DNA of 35,920 bases, taken from contig CDMY01000594.1 in the NCBI GenBank assembly GCA_001179505.1, positions 1-35,920 on the forward strand, in the 5' to 3' direction. The position numbers were made by a program, and so were the translations under genes. Below are positions 30,601 through 35,920 of this stretch, piece after piece. The DNA is from Vitrella brassicaformis. Lineage: Eukaryota; Sar; Vitrellaceae. Every line of letters starts with the position of its first letter. Position 1 is the first letter of the stretch. The notes under the pieces are model-generated. The model was not told the DNA's origin and did not search any database. It was given only the letters and a program-made list of their open reading frames with translations.

Positions 30601-32301
30601 TGAAGCAAATCACACACCTCACCGAATGCATCCAGCAGCAACACCAGCACACCGAGACTGCCGCTGTCCCTCCCACACCAGCAATGAATGGCCTCAACAA
30701 ACCACCGCCAGCCCCACCCGATGAGCAGCGAGCCGAGCCGGCAGTGGTGAATCAGCTGCCACTTGCGGGTGGGGCAAGGCGGCTGTCCCTGTCGACCACG
30801 CTAGGTGTGTGGTTGGCGGCCGTGTGTGAGCGGCGAGAGGTGCAGTGGGCCAGGAGGGGGCTGCGGGCGGCCGGGCAGCTGCCACTGATGCAGTTCACGG
30901 TTAGCTGACTATTGTGAGATAAAGACATCAGAATGAATGAATGAAGGCCGGAAGGTGTGTGTGTGTGTGTGTGTGGTTGGCGCGGAGCAGCTGGTGCTCT
31001 TATATGTGGTGCTGCACAGCCTGATGCACCTGATCCGTGTGCTGTCGCTCAACGTGGCCATCAACTCCTCCGAGTCAGCCATGTTCCTCATCGTCGTCAC
31101 CAACAACTTCGCAGAAGTCAAATCAACCGTAGGGCAATGCCTGCCTGCCATACCGAAGACGCATCAATTAGCGATCCCCCCCTCTGTGTGTGTGTGTGTG
31201 TTCAGGTGTTCAAGAAGCAGACGGCTCTGTCTCTGTTTGTGATAGCAGCGTCCGACGTGGTGGAGCGGTTCCAGCTGTGCTGCGACGCCTTCCTGGTCTT
31301 CCTGCGGATGTCGACCTCCACACGCAGGCCGGAAGCCTCCTACGGGGACGCACTCAAATGGCTGGTCCGTGTCCGTCAGTCAGTCAGTCAATGAATGCGG
31401 GCTGCGCTGGGCGGCACACATGCAATACAGGCCAGGCACACACCACAGGCGGATGTGATCGGATGTGTGTTGTGTGTAGGTGATAGTGTTTGTGCTGGAG
31501 GTGATGGTCGACTGGGTCAAGCACGCCTTCCTCCTCAAGTTCAACCACATACCGGCTGAGGCCTTCGACCAGTACAGAGAGGCCGTCCTCGCTGACCTAG
31601 TGCTCTCACGCCAAAGGCCACCCGACACCGGTGGTACCACTACCACTACCACAACTGACCCCCCACAGCGGCACCAATATCACTACCAGCAGCAGCACCA
31701 CCACCAGCAGCAGCAGGCGTCTCATCAGCTGGCCCACCGTGGCGCATCTATGGCTGACAAGGACGGCAAGGGCGGTGGTGGTGGTGGCGGTTTCTGTGTG
31801 CCGTGCCAGTCGGTCTACTCATACTCACACATCCCATCACGGTCAGCAGTGACAGACAGAGGGAGGGAGGGAGGGAGGGGTGAGGAACGATACGATTGGG
31901 AGTGTCTCTCTTGCGGTGTCTGTCATTTTGCTTACAGTCGTCTGGGTTTCATGGCTTTGCCGGTGAGCACCCTGATGATCTGGTGTGTGCCGAGAGTGCG
32001 GTGGAGCATACCCCTCGTGTGCCTTGGCGCCACGCTGCTCTTTGTGTGCCTCTTCCTCGTCAAGGTAAACAAGGTGTGTCACATCACACACCCACGTCAC
32101 CTACACTACACCACCCACACAGGCTACATCGCCACGCCATCCGATGGATGGACCCACTTGTCCATATGGTGTGTATGGTGTCTCTATCGTTATGTGTGAT
32201 GTACCGTACAGGTGTTGCTGAGCATCGGTTTGGTTGCGTTTGCGGCCCGTCGGCGGCAGTGGTGCCACCCTGAGGGCCTGGCCAACTACAGCGCTCTCTG
32301 A
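27672..32301 (+). CDS. TAPT1: TAPT1-family multipass membrane protein
   Basis: Nine exons: 27672-28839, 28909-30047, 30160-30432, 30504-30899, 30991-31128, 31206-31364, 31480-31841, 31938-32064, 32212-32301. Phases agree, giving 1283 aa. The conserved core starts near residue 640 and carries the signatures of the Tapt1/Emp65/POD1 family (DUF747): CLDTLVYELTFMPIQACRAF, SYVDISRIYHYIRGQSLVKL, YVLFNMLEIFERLIRSLGRD, LNVAINSSESAMFLIVVTNN and FAEVKSTVFKKQ. Members are ER membrane proteins; yeast Emp65 works with Slp1 in protecting folding proteins, and animal TAPT1 acts at the ciliary base. The first 600 or so residues are disordered and Ser/Pro-rich, much longer than in relatives. A His/Gln-rich insert (31660-31720) interrupts the core before RRLGFMALP. 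Exon 5 could begin three bases earlier at another AG. The start is the first ATG after the divergent gene. Confidence 0.9.
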
Positions 32302-33294
32302 AGGAAGCAAGGGACAAGGGATGCATGGATGGGGGAGGGGCATGGAGGGGTGGAGGGAGGCTGACAAAGTAAGTGTTGGCTGCTGCTGCGGTGTGTCCAC
32401 CGTGTGTCTTATCGTCGTAATGCTCCCTCTCTGCAGGTGTGTGTGGATGTATCTCTCTCTCTCTGTGTGTGTGTGTGTGTAGTTGTGAGGGAAGGACAAT
32501 GACAATGACATTGACAATGCTCTGTGTGCATGTGTGTGCAAGTTGAGACCGCTATTATTCCCGTGTGTCAGTGTGCACACACATCCCATACTACATGAGC
32601 CACCCACCATATATGTCAATTTGCCAGTCTGTCAAGCACATTAGTTAGAAGTCGCATCGTACTCGTGCAGCCATGGGCTCATCCAGATCCATCCATCCAT
32701 GTGTTCCACTCGCCAGCGCCACCCCACCGACCCTCGCCGACAAAGAGCTTCACAAAAAGACACACGGTGGGCGACTGACACGACAGGCCAACTCATCAGA
32801 CCACACACGCACCCAACGACCACCAGGTCGGCCAGCCAGCCACAGACACACAGACGGACATGAAGATGCAAATCCACCACCGGCTACGTTTGGTCATTCG
32901 TCTCATCTTGGCGCCTCGCTTCGTATGACTGCAGCACCAGCAGCTGCAGCAGCTGCTTGTGAGGGGTGCTGTACACTTGGAGCCCCATCCTCCCGCCCGT
33001 TGGATGCACTGCTCCTCCGACGGCTACGTCGAAACGCGCGACCCAACGCCTACCGACACACAATGCAATGCACCCCATCTATCTCATCGCAATAATTGTA
33101 GAGGCGCTCACTGCTGGTGCCCCTCCCTCCTGCCTCTGCTCACCCTGAAGATTCTACCGATGTGCCGCCGCTGGTGGGGACTGAACACACAGACCACAGC
33201 CACCAATGGAACCCTTCCCTCCCTCCCTCCCCATGCACAGACCACCATCCCATCTCTCGAGTGCCGTGCCGTGCTGGGTGCTGTCGGTCCCTCC
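32302..33294. other. Convergent 3' spacer
   Basis: About 990 bp between the TAPT1 and kinase stop codons. It holds a CT-GT tract near 32452-32480, an ACAATG/ATTGAC-rich segment near 32495-32520 and CACA tracts. Open frames are present but lack splice-consistent continuation or recognisable domains. Confidence 0.45.
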
Positions 33295-35920
33295 CTACCC
33301 TTGTGCATCTTTCGTCCTCCTCTCCGGTGCCGACTGGACGGAGAAGGCGTCCTGGCTGGCGGGGCTGTGGGTGCCTACATCCTCACTGGCCGAGTGGGCG
33401 GGGGAGTGCAGCCCCACCGGCACCTGCAGCCGGTTGGGGTTGAGGCCACCCGGCACAGGAATGGGAAGAGACGACGAGGGGGGAGGGGGCGGGGGGAGAA
33501 GGGGGGCCGCTGATGCCGACTGGTGATCGTCCTCTGGAGGCATCGATATGGCGATGGGCACTGGCACCGGTGGCTGTGGCTCCGCCACCTTGAGTGGTCC
33601 CGCGCTGGCTCGCGCGGCGTACGGGGCCGGGACGACGCTCTTGGTGGGCGGGGGTGGTGACTGTGCTTCGGATGCGGATGCCTGTGGTGTGGGCTGGGGG
33701 TGTTGGAGCATCTCTGAGAAGGAGCCCGCCACGAGCCGTGCGAGGATCTGGTAGAACTCCCAGTGGTCGCCCTTAGTGTGGTAGAATTCCACCAGATACG
33801 GCTGCTCGCGATCGGGATACTGCAGACAGACAGAGGGAGGCAACAGTGGCTGGCCGGATAAGTGGGGTCATGTGTGTGATTCATGTGTTGTTTGTGTGGT
33901 ACCTACCTGGTATATTTCGAGTCTGAATTCTGTGCGGAGCGGTCTGATCCGCGATGGGATGGACACGTGCAGCTGAAAGGGGTTGGGGTCGCTCACACTC
34001 TATGTGAAGCAATACACCATCAACACACACACGCACACACACACACACACACACGAGGCGTGACATACCCGCTGGTGATCTGAATGTGCTTGTTTACCCA
34101 CCCCCTTGAGCTCTCGCGTGAAGACCTCTCGCGCTTTCTGCAGACACATACGACAGACAACGCCCAAGTACACAGACAGAAGACACGCACCCCACACCTG
34201 GGCAGGCAGGCAGGCCTATCCTATCTCTGCTGTCAGTCACATCACATACCTCCACAATCTTCTGCGGCGACTCGCTCGTGGTGAATTGGGCTGCAAAGCA
34301 ACACGCACGCACATCACACATGAGTGTCGCCGCTGTCTTCATCCCCTCAGTCAGCCCCACACTTATTTGTAGCTCACTGTGTCTCCTGAAGTGTTCGGGG
34401 TGGTGCTTCTCGTGTGTGGGCGGTGCAGCGGTGGCCTGCGCCCCTTTGGGCGACACCCGTGGCTTCAGAGACCTGTCCCGCCCAGGGATGCTGCCCCATC
34501 TCGGCCGTTGAGCGCCCTTGGGCGCATTCTTCGACGGAACGGGGTTCTGTGTGTCACAATGACGGGAACCAACACAAACATTGAGCAGAGTGTGCTGTGC
34601 TGTACTGCGCTGTGGTGTGGTGTGGTGTGGTGTGTTGTCTTGTCTTGTTGTTGGTATGGCTTACGTCGATGGCTCTCTGTATGGCGCTGGATGCGGCGCG
34701 GTTGATGAGCTCAAAGGCGGAGACGAACTGCTGGTCCGCCTGAAGAGATGGGGGCACCACACACAACGGACAAAGCGTCTCTGTCTGTGTGTTTCTGCGG
34801 ACATGTGTGCCCGCGCGTGCGCGGCTACCTCGGTTTGGCCGGTGGGCGACTCCTCATAGTCCTCCCACACCTCATCTGCAGCATCACACACGCACACTCG
34901 GTGACACCATCCATCGGCTCCTGCCCCCTCCCTCCCTCTCTCCCTCCCTCCCTCCCTCCCTCCCCACAGACTTACGTTCTTCATTGGCGACGCTCCAAAT
35001 GGAGACCTTCCTGCTGCTCAGTGCCCCCGTGGGCTGCCTCTCCGAGTGGAAGCTTCCACGGGGCTGGGGCTGCCTCTCCGCGTGGAAGACCAGTGGCTCC
35101 GTGCCGGCCATCGACTGGCTGCTCGGCGTGAGGCCGCCGTGGTGGCCCACAGACACAAAGGGCTCCGACGCGCGGGAACGATTGCCCGACCGCAGGACGG
35201 TGCTCTCGGCACGACTCTCGGCGAAGAGTCGGGCCAAACCTGATATATTGGGTGGATGGGATGGGCGGCATGGGAACGTATGTCTGTGTGTCGTGTCGAT
35301 GAGTGAGTACCTTCCTTACCTTCGTGTGTGTCAGTGGGTAGGTCTTTGTTGAACCATTCGTGTTGGCAAATGGTCTCGATGGTGCCCCTCTTGCGCGGGT
35401 CCTGCACGAAGATCTGACCCAGCAAACTCTGAACCAAGCAAGGAAGGAATGGACGATGGACGAGCAAAACAGAGGGAGGGAGGCATGGAATGGCACACAA
35501 AATATATCCTCTGCGTGTGTGTGTGTGTGTGTGTGTGCCCTGCCGACCCGCAGCTGAGAGCTGAAGTGATCCGGGCACTTGTAGGACGCACTGCACCGAC
35601 ACCAAAGCGACCGAGAAGGAAGCATTAGCAGCTCAGCTTCTTCTCCACCGCATTGCATTTATTGTGTGTGCGTACGTGGAGATGTTTCTGAAGAGGTCAG
35701 CGACGGTGTCGGCGTCGAAGGGGAAGTTGCCGGCGACCAGCGTGAAGAGGATCACACCCGCCGCCCACACATCTGCCGGCCGACCGTCCCACGGCTTGCC
35801 ACCAGACAACACCTGCCAGCACATACCAACCCATTCCCCTTGTGTTGTGTGTGTGTATATGTGTGTGCGTGTGTGCTGGCAGACCTCAGGGGCAAGGTAG
35901 TGGGGTGTGCCGCACGCAGT
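33295..35920 (-). CDS. CIPK/SnRK3-like Ser/Thr kinase, C-terminal part
   Basis: Partial: the 5' end lies beyond the right edge. Twelve exons: 35920-35885, 35812-35676, 35590-35548, 35428-35320, 35239-34976, 34875-34829, 34739-34665, 34546-34378, 34290-34250, 34137-34102, 33999-33907, 33819-33295. Phases agree; 524 aa are visible. The kinase part starts at TACGTPHYLAPE (activation-segment end, subdomain VIII), then DVWAAGVILFTLVAGNFPF (IX) and DPRKRGTIETICQHEWFNKD (XI). A linker follows, then FVSAFELINRAASSAI, which resembles the NAF/FISL motif that binds calcineurin-B-like calcium sensors in CIPKs. Exons 33999-33907 and 33819 onward form a KA1-like end (RTEFRLEIYQYPDREQPYLV, FYHTKGDHWEFYQILARL), as in SNF1-related kinases. 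A proline-rich tail of about 120 residues follows. AMPK-alpha is an alternative, but the FELI motif favours CIPK. Confidence 0.82.

Noticed and set aside
32673-33513. Plus-strand open frames of 140 and 184 codons
   Set aside because: Low-complexity composition, no domain, and overlap with the antisense of the kinase last exon.

Overview
This is eukaryotic nuclear DNA. Genes are split by many short introns (about 60 to 290 bp) with GT-AG borders, and the introns and spacers are full of simple repeats (GT/CA, TGGA/TCCA, TCTG/CAGA). Coding exons are GC-rich and the proteins carry long low-complexity stretches (poly-P, poly-Q, poly-A, acidic runs). Dense genes, a spliceosomal snRNA set, a VPS8 homologue, a TAPT1 homologue and a CIPK-like kinase best fit a free-living alveolate or other protist alga with a compact GC-rich genome. 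My guess is a chromerid such as Vitrella. The genus is inference; no taxon-specific marker was read.

The left end (1-1708) has no convincing gene, apart from a perfect 17-bp inverted repeat at 6-59. Then comes a spliceosomal snRNA cluster: U4 (minus, 1709-1851), U5 (plus, 2123-2241), U1 (minus, 2542-2700) and U2 (minus, about 4316-4530). All four share a nearly identical 24-bp upstream element whose AGATCT core lies 35-36 bp from the RNA start, which makes it a probable proximal sequence element. The upstream regions of U4, U1 and U2 are also homologous over 150-300 bp. Extra copies of the U1 terminal hairpin lie downstream of U1 and U2. U6 was not found.

The protein genes follow: VPS8 (plus, 6 exons, 1596 aa, a CORVET tethering subunit); a PLAC8-like Cys-rich membrane protein (plus, 8 exons, 281 aa); a huge disordered coiled-coil protein with an IQ-like motif (minus, 24 exons, 2750 aa); an acidic IQ-motif protein of unknown role (plus, 8 exons, 575 aa); a BTB/T1-domain protein (minus, 3 exons, 267 aa); a TAPT1-family membrane protein (plus, 9 exons, 1283 aa); and the C-terminal part of a SNF1-related, CIPK-like Ser/Thr kinase (minus, 12 exons in view, running off the right end). 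Every exon chain was checked by hand: intron phases match at each junction and the total lengths are multiples of three.

From the PLAC8 gene rightward neighbours alternate strand, so gene pairs are either divergent with short shared promoters (278 bp between the disordered-protein and IQ genes, 85 bp between BTB and TAPT1) or convergent. The snRNA cluster supplies the RNA core of the splicing machinery that these intron-rich genes need. Membrane traffic (VPS8, TAPT1) and calcium-linked signalling (IQ motifs, CIPK-like kinase) recur among the proteins, but nothing here shows that the genes act in one pathway.
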